From Streptomyces coryli (GTDB taxonomy: Bacteria > Actinomycetota > Actinomycetes > Streptomycetales > Streptomycetaceae): 64,000 bases of DNA. Made by a program: the position numbers and the translations under genes. This document shows, piece by piece, positions 8,125-16,689 of the stretch; position 1 is the first letter of the stretch, and every line of letters begins with the position of its first letter. Under the pieces are notes generated by a model. That model was not told the origin of the DNA. It made no database searches and saw nothing but the letters and a program-made list of their open reading frames with translations. The stretch spans positions 19,542-83,541 of the forward strand of contig NZ_JAAKZV010000007.1 of the NCBI RefSeq assembly GCF_011044975.1, written 5' to 3'.

Positions 8125-10137
8125 ATGGGACCTGAGCTGACGCGCCGCAGACTGCTGATAGCCGCCGGCGCGGGGACGGCCGCGTTCGCCCTCGACGGGA
8201 CGTTACGCACCGCTGCCGCCGCCGCGCCGACCGACACCGATCTGGTGGTGTACGGCGGCACTTCCGCCGGCATCGCCGCCGCCGTGCAGGCGCGGCGGAT
8301 GGGCGCCACGGTGGTGCTGCTGGAGCCCGGCCGGCACCTCGGCGGCCTGACCACCGGCGGCCTCGGCGCCACCGACACCGGGAACGGCGGGGCCATCGGC
8401 GGGATCGCCGGGGAGTTCTACCGCCGTATCCACGCCGCGTACAACGGCACCCCGGTCACTCCGGACTCGCCCGCCCGCTACGTCTTCGAACCGCATGTCG
8501 CCGCCGCCGTCTTCGCCGAGCTGCTCGACGAGGCGGGGGTGCCGGTGGTGCGCGAGGCGCGGCTCGCCTCGGTGGAGAAGCGCGGGAACCGGCTGCTGCG
8601 GCTGATCACCGCGGGCGGGACCGCGTACCGCGGCCGGATGTTCATCGACGCCACCTACGAGGGCGACCTGATGGCGAAGGCCGGAGTGGCCTTCACGACG
8701 GGCCGCGAGGGCAACGCCAAGTACGACGAGACCCTCAACGGCGTCCAGCACCGCACCGGCCACCAGTTCGTCCACCGCGTGGACCCGTACGTGACCCCGG
8801 GCAGCCCGTCGAGCGGCCTGCTGCCGGGCGTATCAAGCGCCGCCCTCGCGCCCAACGGCACCGCGGACGACAAGATCCAGGCCTACAACTACCGCATGTG
8901 CCTCACCAAGGCCGCCGACCGCATCCGCTTCCCGAAGCCGTCCGGCTACGAGCCGATGCGCTACGAGCTGCTGCTGCGCTATATCCAGGCGGGCTGGACC
9001 GGACCGTTCTTCACGACGACGCAGATGGGCGGCGGCAAGACCGACTCCAACAACAACGGCGCGTTCTCGACGGACCACATCGGCTTCAACTACGGCTATC
9101 CGCTGGGCTCGTACGCCCAGCGCGAGTCGATTGCCGTCGAGCACCGCACCTACCAGCAGGGCTTCATGTGGTTCCTCGCGAACGACCCGCGGGTGCCCGA
9201 GTCGATCCGCACATCGGTCGGCGCGTGGGGGCTGCCGGCGGATGAGTTCACCGGCTACGGCGGCTGGCCGCCGCAGCTGTACGTGCGCGAGGCGCGGCGG
9301 ATGGTGTCGTCGTACGTGATGACCGAGCACGAGTGCCGCGGCCGGGTGAAGGTGCCGGACCCGGTCGGGCTCGCTTCGTACACGATGGACTCGCACAACT
9401 GCCAGCGCCTGGTCGTCGACGGCGCGGCCCGCAACGAGGGCGACGTCCAGGTCGGCGTGCCCGCCCCGTACGGGATCAGCTACCGCTCGATCGTCCCCGT
9501 CGAGTCGCAGTGCGCGAACCTCCTCGTCCCGGTGGCGCTCGCGGCCTCGCACATCGCGTACGGATCGATCCGCATGGAACCGGTCTTCATGATCCTCGCC
9601 CAGTCGGCGGCGACGGCGGCCCGCATGGCCATCGACACGAACGCGCCGGTCCAGCGCGTCCCGTACGCGAATCTCGGGACCCGCCTGCGCGCCGACGGCC
9701 AACTGCTGGACTGGCCGCCGACCGTGCCCGGCCAGGTCGTGGTCGACAACGCCTCACCGAGCGGCGTCACGACCGACGGCGTCTGGACGTCCAGCACCTC
9801 CATCCCCGGCTACTACGGCACCGACTACCTCCACGACGGCAACGGCAACAAGGGCATCACCCGGCTCCGCTTCCGCCCTGACCTGCCGGATGCCGGCACG
9901 TGGACGGTGGCGCTGCGCTGGACCGCCGACCCGAACCGGGCTAGCAACGTGCCGGTGGACGTGGAGACCAGTGCGGGCACCACCACCAAGACCGTGGACC
10001 AGCGCACCCAGGGCGGCCAGTGGGTGCTGCTGGGGAGCTGGGACTTCACCGCGGGCACCGGCGGCAGCGTGCTCATCCGCACGGACGGCACGGACGGTTA
10101 TGTGGTCGCGGACGCCGTGCGGTTCACGCCGACGTGA
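8125..10137 (+). CDS. Secreted FAD-dependent oxidoreductase with C-terminal golvesin/xanthan-lyase-type domain
   Basis: This 670-residue protein begins with a twin-arginine signal (TRRRLLIAAGAG), so it is probably exported folded with FAD bound. The dinucleotide-binding motif is YGGTSAGIAAAVQARRMGA, with the acidic ribose contact in LLEPGRHLGG and FIDATYEGDL later; this matches the FAD_oxidored family. The last ~130 residues (from about VVVDNASPSGVT, through YYGTDYLHDGN, to VVADAVRF) match the golvesin C-terminal-like domain seen at the ends of xanthan lyases and other polysaccharide enzymes. Codon 27 is TTA (8203-8205), so translation may require bldA tRNA. An oxidative role on a polymer or sugar is plausible but unproven. 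Confidence 0.88.
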   Translation: MGPELTRRRLLIAAGAGTAAFALDGTLRTAAAAAPTDTDLVVYGGTSAGIAAAVQARRMGATVVLLEPGRHLGGLTTGGLGATDTGNGGAIGGIAGEFYRRIHAAYNGTPVTPDSPARYVFEPHVAAAVFAELLDEAGVPVVREARLASVEKRGNRLLRLITAGGTAYRGRMFIDATYEGDLMAKAGVAFTTGREGNAKYDETLNGVQHRTGHQFVHRVDPYVTPGSPSSGLLPGVSSAALAPNGTADDKIQAYNYRMCLTKAADRIRFPKPSGYEPMRYELLLRYIQAGWTGPFFTTTQMGGGKTDSNNNGAFSTDHIGFNYGYPLGSYAQRESIAVEHRTYQQGFMWFLANDPRVPESIRTSVGAWGLPADEFTGYGGWPPQLYVREARRMVSSYVMTEHECRGRVKVPDPVGLASYTMDSHNCQRLVVDGAARNEGDVQVGVPAPYGISYRSIVPVESQCANLLVPVALAASHIAYGSIRMEPVFMILAQSAATAARMAIDTNAPVQRVPYANLGTRLRADGQLLDWPPTVPGQVVVDNASPSGVTTDGVWTSSTSIPGYYGTDYLHDGNGNKGITRLRFRPDLPDAGTWTVALRWTADPNRASNVPVDVETSAGTTTKTVDQRTQGGQWVLLGSWDFTAGTGGSVLIRTDGTDGYVVADAVRFTPT

Positions 10138-10162
10138 CGTGTCGTCGGAGTAGGCGCGGTGG

Positions 10163-10459
10163 TCAGCGCAGGTGGTCCTCCACCCGCTCGACCTTCGCCT
10201 CGAGCTGTCCGGTGTAGCCGGGGCGGATGTCGGCCTTCAGGACCAGGGAGACCCGTGCGGAGCCCTGGCCGGCGGCCTCAACTGCGCGTTTGACGACGTC
10301 CATCACCTCGTCCCACTCGCCTTCGATGTTGGTGAACATCGCGTTGGTGGAGTTCGGCAGGCCCGAGTCCCGGACCACCTGCACGGCCCGGGCCACGGCC
10401 TCACTGACGCCGCCGTCCGGGTCGTCGCCGGACGGGCTGACGCTGAATGCGACGAGCAT
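10163..10459 (-). CDS. MTH1187/YkoF-family thiamine-binding protein
   Basis: A small cytosolic protein of 98 residues of the UPF0045/MTH1187 family, whose members bind thiamine or hydroxymethylpyrimidine as ferredoxin-like tetramers. Family markers are the N-terminal strand MLVAFSVSPSGD, the SEAVARAVQVVRDSGL helix, the central TNAMFTNIEGEWDEVMDVVKRA and a C-terminal strand VSLVLKADIRPG. The length is typical. It lies 27 bases behind the start-distal end of uppP in the same orientation and is probably read through from it. The ligand is inferred from the family, not seen. Confidence 0.85.
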   Translation of the reverse strand: MLVAFSVSPSGDDPDGGVSEAVARAVQVVRDSGLPNSTNAMFTNIEGEWDEVMDVVKRAVEAAGQGSARVSLVLKADIRPGYTGQLEAKVERVEDHLR

Positions 10460-10486
10460 GACGTTCCTTTCTCCGTTTCGGCCCTG

Positions 10487-11365
10487 CTAGTGCACCGCTT
10501 CGCCCGCGTGCGGCTCCAGGACGCCGAAGAGGATCAGGGCGAAGATGAGCAGGCCCAGCAGGACGCGGTAGATCACGAAGGGCAGGAAGGAGTGGGTCGT
10601 GATGAAGCGCATCAACCAGGCGATCACCGCGTAGCCCACGAAGAAGGCGATCACTGTCGCGAGGATGATCGTGCCCCACTGGACGTTCGGCTGTTCCGCT
10701 ACGTCCTTGAGCTCGAAGAGGCCCGAGGCCAACACCGCCGGGATCGCCAGGAGGAATGAGTAGCGGGCCGCCGCCTCGCGGTTGTAGCCGAGGAAGAGGC
10801 CGCCGGTGATCGTGGCGCCGGAGCGGGAGACGCCCGGGACCAGGGCCAGCGCCTGTGCGGCGCCGAAGAGGAGGCCGTCGCGGGTGTTGAGGTCCTGGAG
10901 GGACTTGCGCTGAGTGGGAGCGCGGTGCTTGCCGCCGATGTCGCCGTCGCGGGAGGCGCGCCAGTCGGCGAAGCCGAGGAGGAGGCCCATGAGGATCAGG
11001 GTGGTGGCGGTGAGGCGCAGGTCGCGGAAGGGTCCCTCGATCGAGTCCTTGAAGACGAGGCCGAGTACCCCGATCGGGATCGAGCCGATGATCACCAGCC
11101 AGCCCATCTTGGCGTCGTGGTCGCCGCGCAGGGACTTGTTGACCAGCGAGCGGGACCAGGCCGAGATGATCCGGACGATGTCCTTGCGGAAGTAGATGAT
11201 CACCGCCAGCTCGGTGCCGATCTGCGTGATCGCGGTGAAGGCGGCGCCGGGGTCCTGCCAGCCGGCGAAGGCGGCGGTCAGGCGCAGGTGGGCGCTGGAA
11301 GAGATCGGGAGGAATTCCGTCAGCCCCTGGACGAGACCGAGGATGACTGATTCGAACCAGGTCAT
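10487..11365 (-). CDS. uppP: Undecaprenyl-diphosphate phosphatase
   Basis: A 292-residue polytopic membrane enzyme that dephosphorylates undecaprenyl pyrophosphate to recycle the lipid carrier for cell-wall synthesis; overproduction gives bacitracin resistance in this family. The two signature motifs are present: GLVQGLTEFLPISSSAHL near the N-terminus, with the catalytic glutamates and serines, and PGVSRSGATITGG in the second half. About eight hydrophobic segments match the family, and the length is slightly above the usual 270. The ATG at 11365 is followed directly by the expected TWFESVILGLVQG. The downstream thiamine-binding gene may be co-transcribed. Confidence 0.96.
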   Translation of the reverse strand: MTWFESVILGLVQGLTEFLPISSSAHLRLTAAFAGWQDPGAAFTAITQIGTELAVIIYFRKDIVRIISAWSRSLVNKSLRGDHDAKMGWLVIIGSIPIGVLGLVFKDSIEGPFRDLRLTATTLILMGLLLGFADWRASRDGDIGGKHRAPTQRKSLQDLNTRDGLLFGAAQALALVPGVSRSGATITGGLFLGYNREAAARYSFLLAIPAVLASGLFELKDVAEQPNVQWGTIILATVIAFFVGYAVIAWLMRFITTHSFLPFVIYRVLLGLLIFALILFGVLEPHAGEAVH

Positions 11366-11437
11366 AGGAGGGGCTGCACAGTCCTTACGAAACGAAACGG
11401 AACGAAGCGTCGCCGGGGCCAGGGGCCGGAAGAGATC

Positions 11438-12196
11438 CTATGGGCCCGGGGTGAGGACGCCGACCGCAGGGTCGGCCACCGGCGCCGCGGCCCGCGCCGC
11501 CGCGCCCCGCCGGCGCCGCCGCCAGGCCACGCCCGCCCCCACACCCGCACTGATCACGATGAAGCCGAGCGCGGCGAAGAAGCCGGGGGAGAGGGGGTCG
11601 GAGGCGCTGGATCCGGCGACCACGTACGCCGCCGTGTTCGGCACGCAGCCGACCGCCGTCGCCAGCAGGAACGGCGTCCACCCCATCCGGGAGACGGCCG
11701 CACAGTAGTTCGCCGCGGCGAACGGCACCCCCGGGAAGACCCGCAGCGCCAGCATCGACCGGAAGCCGCGCCGGCTCAGCTGCCGGTCCGCCGCCGCCAG
11801 CCACCGCGCCCGCTGCACCGGTCCGCGCAGCGCTGCCTGCCCGAGCACCCGCCCGAGGCCGAAGGAGATCCCGGCCCCGAGCACCGTGCCCGCGACCGCC
11901 GCGGCCAGCCCGCCCTGCAGGCCGAAGAGCGCACCGGAGGCGAGGTTCAGCAGGGGCCGCGGCACGAGAGCCGCCGTGCACAGTCCGTAAGCGAGCCCGA
12001 AGAACGCCACCGCGGGCGCGCCGGTGACGGCGAGCAGCCGGCCGTTGGAGATCAGCTCATGCGGCTGGAAGACGGCCACCGCGACCGCGGCGGCCGCGAG
12101 CAGCGCGACGAGCAGCCCCAGGCGGGACCACGGGTGGGTCACGGCCCGGAGGCAGGCTGCGGGGAGGCCGTCGGAAGCGGCGACGGGTCGGTCCAT
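11438..12196 (-). CDS. TVP38/TMEM64-family membrane protein (VTT domain)
   Basis: A 252-residue membrane protein with five to six hydrophobic segments and the VTT (DedA-like) domain signature. This includes FFGLAYGLCTAAL with the re-entrant RPLLNLASGALFG segment, GTVLGAGISFGLGRVLG, and FRSMLALRVFPGVPFAAANYCAAVSRM. Eukaryotic and some bacterial relatives are lipid scramblases or transporters; the bacterial substrate is usually unknown. The Arg/Ala-rich tail after the last membrane segment is probably cytosolic. It is transcribed leftward, with a 72-base gap before uppP. Confidence 0.88.
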   Translation of the reverse strand: MDRPVAASDGLPAACLRAVTHPWSRLGLLVALLAAAAVAVAVFQPHELISNGRLLAVTGAPAVAFFGLAYGLCTAALVPRPLLNLASGALFGLQGGLAAAVAGTVLGAGISFGLGRVLGQAALRGPVQRARWLAAADRQLSRRGFRSMLALRVFPGVPFAAANYCAAVSRMGWTPFLLATAVGCVPNTAAYVVAGSSASDPLSPGFFAALGFIVISAGVGAGVAWRRRRRGAAARAAAPVADPAVGVLTPGP

Positions 12197-12263
12197 CGCT
12201 GGAGCCTAACCGACGATACGTCCGGAGTGCCGTGACGGAGACGACCGGGACAGGCTCGTTACG

Positions 12264-12947
12264 GTGGCGGGCATGCTGGCAGACACCGTCCTCACCCGGC
12301 TCACGGCGGCGTATCCGACGGCCGCCGATCCGGTACGGGCCGAGCAGACCGTCGCGTACATGAAGGGCGTCGTCCCCTTCCTCGGCATCCCCGCCCCGGA
12401 GCGGCGCGCGCTCGACCGCACGGTTCTGGCCGGGCTGCCGCGCCCGGACGAGGAGGACTGCGCGGAGATCGCGCTGCGCTGCTGGCAGCTGCCCGAGCGC
12501 GAGTACCACCTCTTCGCCGTCGACTATCTGCGCCGCTATGTGAAGCGGCTGAGCTCCGGCTTCCTGCCCACCGTGCGCGAGCTGATCACTCACCGCTCCT
12601 GGTGGGACACGGTGGACGCGCTCGCCGCGCACGTCGTCGGCGGTCTCGTCGCCGCCGACCCGAAGCTGGCCGCCGACATGGACCGCTGGATCGAGGACGA
12701 CGACCTCTGGGTCGCCCGTACCGCCCTGCTCCACCAGCTCCGCTTCAAAGCCGCCACCGACACCGACCGCCTCTTCGGCTACTGCCTGCGCCGCGCGAAC
12801 CACCCCGACTTCTTCATCCGCAAGGCGATCGGCTGGTGCCTGCGCGAGTACGCCAAGACCGATCCGGCGGCCGTCCGCACCTTCGTCACCGCGCACCGCG
12901 GCGAGCTGTCGCCGCTGTCCGTACGCGAGGCGCTCAAGAACCTCTGA
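12264..12947 (+). CDS. DNA alkylation repair protein (AlkD-like)
   Basis: A 227-residue helical HEAT-like repeat protein of the AlkD family. These DNA glycosylases remove positively charged N3- and N7-alkylpurines without flipping the base. Diagnostic stretches are VPFLGIPAPERRAL, the HRSWWDTVDALA segment with the catalytic aspartate (WDTVD), ARTALLHQL, and the C-terminal FFIRKAIGWCLREYAKTDP. A GTG at 12264 and an ATG three codons later (12273) are both possible starts; neither has a strong ribosome site. The gene lies upstream of tuf3 in the same orientation, separated by a 250-base leader-like region. Confidence 0.9.
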   Translation: MAGMLADTVLTRLTAAYPTAADPVRAEQTVAYMKGVVPFLGIPAPERRALDRTVLAGLPRPDEEDCAEIALRCWQLPEREYHLFAVDYLRRYVKRLSSGFLPTVRELITHRSWWDTVDALAAHVVGGLVAADPKLAADMDRWIEDDDLWVARTALLHQLRFKAATDTDRLFGYCLRRANHPDFFIRKAIGWCLREYAKTDPAAVRTFVTAHRGELSPLSVREALKNL

Positions 12948-12994
12948 AGAAAACCCTTCGACGTCGCACCCCGCCATGCGCGATCATCAGCGGC

Positions 12995-13099
12995 ATGTTC
13001 CGGCACGCCTTCTCCGCGACCACGTCTGCAGCAGCAGACGCGCTGAAGGCTGCCCTGGACTTCTTCGCAGCAGCAGCAGCCGACGGCGCCCGAGGCTGA
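12995..13099 (+). CDS. Candidate 34-aa alanine-rich leader peptide upstream of tuf3
   Basis: A 35-codon ORF (ATG 12995, TGA 13097-13099) encodes a 34-residue peptide with 14 alanines. Half of these use GCA, in runs of three and four consecutive codons; GCA is the least favoured alanine codon in such G+C-rich genomes. The other codons show the normal third-position G/C bias. The stop lies 20 bases before a 9-bp hairpin and about 100 bases before the tuf3 ATG, an arrangement like an attenuation leader. No good ribosome-binding site is visible, so translation is uncertain. It may equally be a chance reading of a GCA/CAG trinucleotide repeat. Confidence 0.35.
   Translation: MFRHAFSATTSAAADALKAALDFFAAAAADGARG
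13023..13040 (+). promoter_or_regulatory. Perfect 7-bp hairpin within the tuf3 leader
   Basis: CGTCTGC and GCAGACG pair perfectly around a four-base AGCA loop. The hairpin covers the first GCA run of the small leader ORF. It could fold as an anti-structure when ribosomes are absent, but it is short. Confidence 0.35.
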
Positions 13100-13119
13100 C
13101 CCTTCCCGGATAGCGATCC

Positions 13120-13163
13120 GCGGACCCCCGAGGGGGAGGGTCGGCGGGACGCGCGGGGTCCGC
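13120..13163 (+). promoter_or_regulatory. 9-bp stem-loop in the tuf3 5' region, with a competing inner stem
   Basis: GCGGACCCC (13120-13128) pairs perfectly with GGGGTCCGC (13155-13163) across 26 bases. The left arm overlaps a competing CCCCC/GGGGG pairing (about 13124-13137), so two mutually exclusive folds are possible. There is no U-tract, so a simple terminator is unlikely. The tuf3 ribosome site begins about 22 bases downstream. Confidence 0.4.
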
Positions 13164-13197
13164 AGCTGCCAGACATCATCAGTTGCGAGGAAGAGAC

Positions 13198-14373
13198 ATG
13201 CCCAAGCAGGCATACGTGCGCACCAAGCCGCACCTCAACATCGGCACCATGGGCCACGTCGACCACGGCAAGACGACGCTCACCGCCGCGATCACCAAGG
13301 TGCTCAGCGAGCGCGCCGGCGGCTCCGGCTCCTTCGTCCCGTTCGACCGTATCGACCGGGCCCCGGAGGAGGCGGCGCGCGGCATCACGATCAACATCGC
13401 GCACGTCGAGTACGAGACCCAGACCCGGCACTACGCCCACGTCGACATGCCCGGGCACGCCGACTACGTCAAGAACATGGTCACCGGCGCCGCCCAGCTG
13501 GACGGCGCGATCCTGGTCGTCTCGGCGACCGACGGCGTCATGCCGCAAACCGCCGAGCACGTCCTGCTCGCCCGCCAGGTCGGCGTCGAGCACGTCGTCG
13601 TCGCGCTGAACAAGGCCGACGCCGGCGACCCCGAGCTGACCGACCTGGTCGAGCTGGAGGTCCGCGAGCTGCTGGCGAAGCACGGCTTCGACGGCGACGG
13701 CGTCCCGGTCGTACGGGTCTCCGGGCTCAAGGCGCTCGAGGGCGACCCGCGATGGTCGGCGGCGATCGAGGCGCTGCTCGACGCGGTCGACGTGTACGTG
13801 CCCATGCCGGAGCGGTACACGGACGCGCCGTTCCTGCTGCCGGTGGAGAACGTGCTCACCATCACCGGGCGCGGCACGGTCGTCACGGGCGCGGTCGAGC
13901 GCGGCACGGTGCGCGTCGGCGACAAGGTCGAGGTGCTGGGCGCGGAGATCGAGACGACGGTCACCGGCCTGGAGACCTTCGGCAAGCCGATGGAGTCCGC
14001 CGAGGCCGGCGACAACGTCGCGCTGCTGCTGCGCGGCGTCGCCCGGGACGCGGTGCGCCGCGGGCACATCGTCGCCGAGCCCGGCAGCGTGGCGCCGCGG
14101 CGGCGGTTCACCGCGCAGGTGTACCTGCTGCCCGCGGCGGAGGGCGGCCGGCACTCCGCGATCGTCACCGGCTACCGGCCGCAGTTCTACATCCGCACCG
14201 CGGACGTGGTCGGCGACATCGACCTCGGCGAGGCGGGCGTCGCCCGGCCCGGCGACACGGTCGAGCTGTCGGTCCAGCTCGGCCGCGAGGTGCCGCTCGA
14301 GCCGGGGCTGACCTTCGCCATCCGCGAGGGCGGCCGCACGGTGGGGGCGGGCACGGTCACGGAGGTGCGGTAG
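13198..14373 (+). CDS. tuf3: Divergent elongation factor Tu (EF-Tu3 type)
   Basis: A 391-residue EF-Tu that would deliver aminoacyl-tRNA to the ribosome as a GTPase. Domain 1 has the P-loop GHVDHGKT (residues 19-26), the switch I segment [35 protein letters not shown] in switch II, and NKAD in place of the usual NKCD. Domains 2 and 3 follow ([31 protein letters not shown]). It differs clearly from major Streptomyces EF-Tu proteins, for example [13 protein letters not shown] where FNNYRPQFYFRT is usual. It stands alone, not next to rps/fus genes. This matches tuf3 of Streptomyces, a minor EF-Tu reported to be induced by the stringent response and, in a kirromycin producer, resistant to EF-Tu antibiotics. 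The ATG at 13198 has GAGGAAG upstream. Confidence 0.93.
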   Translation: MPKQAYVRTKPHLNIGTMGHVDHGKTTLTAAITKVLSERAGGSGSFVPFDRIDRAPEEAARGITINIAHVEYETQTRHYAHVDMPGHADYVKNMVTGAAQLDGAILVVSATDGVMPQTAEHVLLARQVGVEHVVVALNKADAGDPELTDLVELEVRELLAKHGFDGDGVPVVRVSGLKALEGDPRWSAAIEALLDAVDVYVPMPERYTDAPFLLPVENVLTITGRGTVVTGAVERGTVRVGDKVEVLGAEIETTVTGLETFGKPMESAEAGDNVALLLRGVARDAVRRGHIVAEPGSVAPRRRFTAQVYLLPAAEGGRHSAIVTGYRPQFYIRTADVVGDIDLGEAGVARPGDTVELSVQLGREVPLEPGLTFAIREGGRTVGAGTVTEVR

Positions 14374-14400
14374 GGCCGCCTCCGTAACGCCCCTGCCACG

Positions 14401-14439
14401 ACCGCTGCCGCATCCGCATCGCGCGGGTGCGGCAGCGGT
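14401..14439 (+). terminator. Strong stem-loop terminator after tuf3
   Basis: ACCGCTGCCGCATCCG (14401-14416) pairs with CGGGTGCGGCAGCGGT (14424-14439), giving a 16-bp stem with one G-T wobble and a seven-base loop. There is no long T-run, as is usual in Streptomyces. It ends 12 bases before the next GTG start, so it separates tuf3 from the spermidine synthase-like gene. Confidence 0.8.
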
Positions 14440-14451
14440 GACAATAGGGCG

Positions 14452-15333
14452 GTGGATACGGACGACGAGCTGACGGACGATGAGCTGACGGACGAGCCGA
14501 TACCCGTCACCGCCGCGGTCGACGGCGGCACGGCCAAGCTGCTGCCCGATGTCGACCGGCCGAACGCGTGGCTGCTCACGGTGGACGGCGCGCCGCAGTC
14601 GTACGTCGATCTCGACGACCCGACGTACCTGGAATTCGAGTACGCGCGCCGCGTCGCGCACGTCATCGACGCGACCTTCGCCGAGGGCCGTCCGCTCGAC
14701 GTCCTGCACCTCGGCGGTGGTGCGCTCACCCTGCCGCGCCGGCTGGTGGCCACCCGCCCCGGCTCCCGGCAGCTCGTCGTCGACAACGACCGCCCGCTGC
14801 TCCGCCTCATCACCGACCACCTGCCGCTGCCGGCCGACAGCGGGGTCACGCTGCTGGCGGAGGACGCCCGTACGGCGCTCGAGCAGGTGCCGGCGGGCGC
14901 GTACGACCTGATCATCGCGGACGTGTACGGGGGCTCGCGGTCCCCGGCCCGTATCGCCTCCGCCGAATACGCGCTGGCCGCCGCGACCGCGCTGCGCCCC
15001 GACGGCATCTACATCGCCAACCTCGCCGACTCGGCCCCTTTCCGCTTCCTCGGCTCCCAACTCGCCAACGCCGCCCCCGTCTTCGCGGGCCGCTGCCTCA
15101 TCGCCGAACCGGGCGTCCTGCGCGGCCGTCGCTTCGGCAACGCGCTGCTGGTGGCGGCCCACCAGGAGCCGGAGGTGGGCGAGTTCGCCCGCCGGGTGGC
15201 AGCGGACCCATTCCCGGCACGGGTGGTCCACGGCGCCTCCCTCGACCGACTGTGCCCGGGCGCTCAGCCGGTGGCAGACGCAGACGCGGTCCCGTCCCCG
15301 GAACCGCCGCGGGGCGCCTTCACGGTGGGCTGA
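14452..15333 (+). CDS. Spermidine synthase-like methyltransferase-fold protein
   Basis: A 293-residue protein with the spermidine synthase (SpeE-like) fold. The glycine-rich cofactor loop is LDVLHLGGGALTLPRRL, the acidic ribose contact lies in RQLVVDNDRPLL, and YDLIIADVYGGSRSP corresponds to the catalytic aspartate region. The N-terminus (EPIPVTAAVDGGTAKLLPD) and the YLEFEYARRVAHVID stretch match the short actinobacterial group of spermidine synthase-like proteins. True polyamine synthesis is unproven for these. The start is GTG 14452, directly after the tuf3 terminator. Its last 70 bases overlap, on the other strand, the 3' end of the MFS exporter gene. Confidence 0.85.
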   Translation: MDTDDELTDDELTDEPIPVTAAVDGGTAKLLPDVDRPNAWLLTVDGAPQSYVDLDDPTYLEFEYARRVAHVIDATFAEGRPLDVLHLGGGALTLPRRLVATRPGSRQLVVDNDRPLLRLITDHLPLPADSGVTLLAEDARTALEQVPAGAYDLIIADVYGGSRSPARIASAEYALAAATALRPDGIYIANLADSAPFRFLGSQLANAAPVFAGRCLIAEPGVLRGRRFGNALLVAAHQEPEVGEFARRVAADPFPARVVHGASLDRLCPGAQPVADADAVPSPEPPRGAFTVG

Positions 15334-16559
15334 GCGGCGACGGGCACCTGCTCGCGGCGGGTGAGGGTGCGTACTTCGGGGATGAAGAGGACCGCGGCGG
15401 TCAGGAGCACGATCAGCGCCGAGCAGCCCCACAGCGCGCCGTCGATTCCCAGGACGCCCATCGCGGGGCCGGCGAGCGCTGTGGCCAGCGGGATGCCGGC
15501 CAGCGAGCCGAGCATGTCGTACGACGCCACTCGCGACAGTTTCTCTTCGGGTATCTCCTGGTGCAGGGCCATCATCCAGGTCACCGCGAACATTTCGACG
15601 GACAGTCCGCTGACGAACATCACCGCGGCGAGCGGCATCGGTTGCAGCGGCAGCGCGAGTGCGGCCGAGGGCAGCGCGAGGGGGAAGACGGAGAGGATGC
15701 CGGCGAGGAGAATCCGCTTGGGTTTGTAGCGGGTCATCAGCAGGGCCCCGCCCACGGTCCCGGCCCCGAAGGCGGCGAGGGCGTAGCCCCACGGTGCCGC
15801 GCCGCCCAGGCTGTCGCGGGCGACCAGCGGTCCGTACACCGACTCGGCGGCGGCTACCACGGCGTTGACGACGGCGAATTGCACCACGATGGACCACAGC
15901 CAGGGCCGGCTGATCACTTCGCGCCAGCCGTCGCGCAGGTCGCGCAGCATGCCGGGGCCCGGCTCGCGTTCCGGGATGTGGCTGACGTCGAGGAAGGTCC
16001 GTAGCGCGCCGGCGACGGCGAAGGCCGCGGCGTCGACGGCGAGCACCCAGCCGGGGCCGATGGCGGCGACGAGGGCGCCGCCGAGGGCCGCGCCGCCGAT
16101 GTTGGCGCCGTTGACCCCCAGCCGGAACAGGGCGAATGCCTTGCCGGCCTGGTCGCCGGTCACCGACGACAGGAGCATGCCCTCGGCGGCCGGCGCGAAG
16201 AAGGCCTGGCCGGTGCCGCCGAGGGCGCTGAGGAGTGCCATCTGCCAGAGCTGGGCGGTGCCGTTGATGACGAGGATCGCGAAGATGGCTTGCGAGACGC
16301 AGTTGAGGACGTTGGCCGCGACCATCACCCGGTGCCGCGGCAGGCGGTCGGCTATCGCGCCGCCGATCAGCAGGAAGACCACGAGCGGGATGGTCCGCGC
16401 GGCGGCGACGAGCCCCACGTCCCCGGCGCTTCCGCCGGCCTCCAGGACGGCGAAGGCGGAGGCGATGAGTGCGCCGGAGGCGCCGAGTCCGGTGACGACG
16501 GCGGCGGCTGCGAGGAGGCGGTAGTTGCGCGGCGAGGCGACTGGTGGGGGAGCGGTCAC
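15264..16559 (-). CDS. MFS transporter (EntS/enterobactin exporter-like)
   Basis: A 431-residue major facilitator protein with 12 predicted membrane segments. It is of the MFS_3/EntS-like type that exports siderophores, macrolides or other small molecules. The cytosolic loop between helices 2 and 3 has the family motif GGAIADRLPRHRVMVAANVLN. VLAVDAAAFAVAGA and the long charged loop after it (SHIPEREPGPGM) mark the centre. The C-terminal tail is hydrophilic. The gene converges on the spermidine synthase-like gene with a 70-base antisense overlap. The substrate is unknown. Confidence 0.9.
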   Translation of the reverse strand: MTAPPPVASPRNYRLLAAAAVVTGLGASGALIASAFAVLEAGGSAGDVGLVAAARTIPLVVFLLIGGAIADRLPRHRVMVAANVLNCVSQAIFAILVINGTAQLWQMALLSALGGTGQAFFAPAAEGMLLSSVTGDQAGKAFALFRLGVNGANIGGAALGGALVAAIGPGWVLAVDAAAFAVAGALRTFLDVSHIPEREPGPGMLRDLRDGWREVISRPWLWSIVVQFAVVNAVVAAAESVYGPLVARDSLGGAAPWGYALAAFGAGTVGGALLMTRYKPKRILLAGILSVFPLALPSAALALPLQPMPLAAVMFVSGLSVEMFAVTWMMALHQEIPEEKLSRVASYDMLGSLAGIPLATALAGPAMGVLGIDGALWGCSALIVLLTAAVLFIPEVRTLTRREQVPVAAQPTVKAPRGGSGDGTASASATG

Positions 16560-16625
16560 GCCCGAACTATCTCCTGGTTTATGGGTACTTCGCCAGCTGA
16601 TTTCTGAGACGGCGGGGCTTTCCGC

Positions 16626-16654
16626 TTGACGTCATGATCAAGAGTGGCTATCCA
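16626..16654 (+). promoter_or_regulatory. Possible housekeeping promoter upstream of the SH3b pseudogenes
   Basis: TTGACG (16626-16631) is separated by 17 bases from TATCCA (16649-16654). The -35 box is excellent, the -10 box imperfect. It lies 35 bases before the GTG of the first SH3b gene. Confidence 0.4.
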
Positions 16655-16689
16655 TAGGTCTCGACCATTCATAGCTGGAAAGGGTAAGC

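Noticed and set aside
13023-13163. Riboswitch in the tuf3 leader
   Set aside because: The hairpins show no conserved aptamer core that I recognise, so only a generic leader structure is reported.
12934-15897. A 987-residue minus-strand frame spanning tuf3
   Set aside because: It is the reverse reading of tuf3 and spermidine synthase-like genes, with no recognisable domains.
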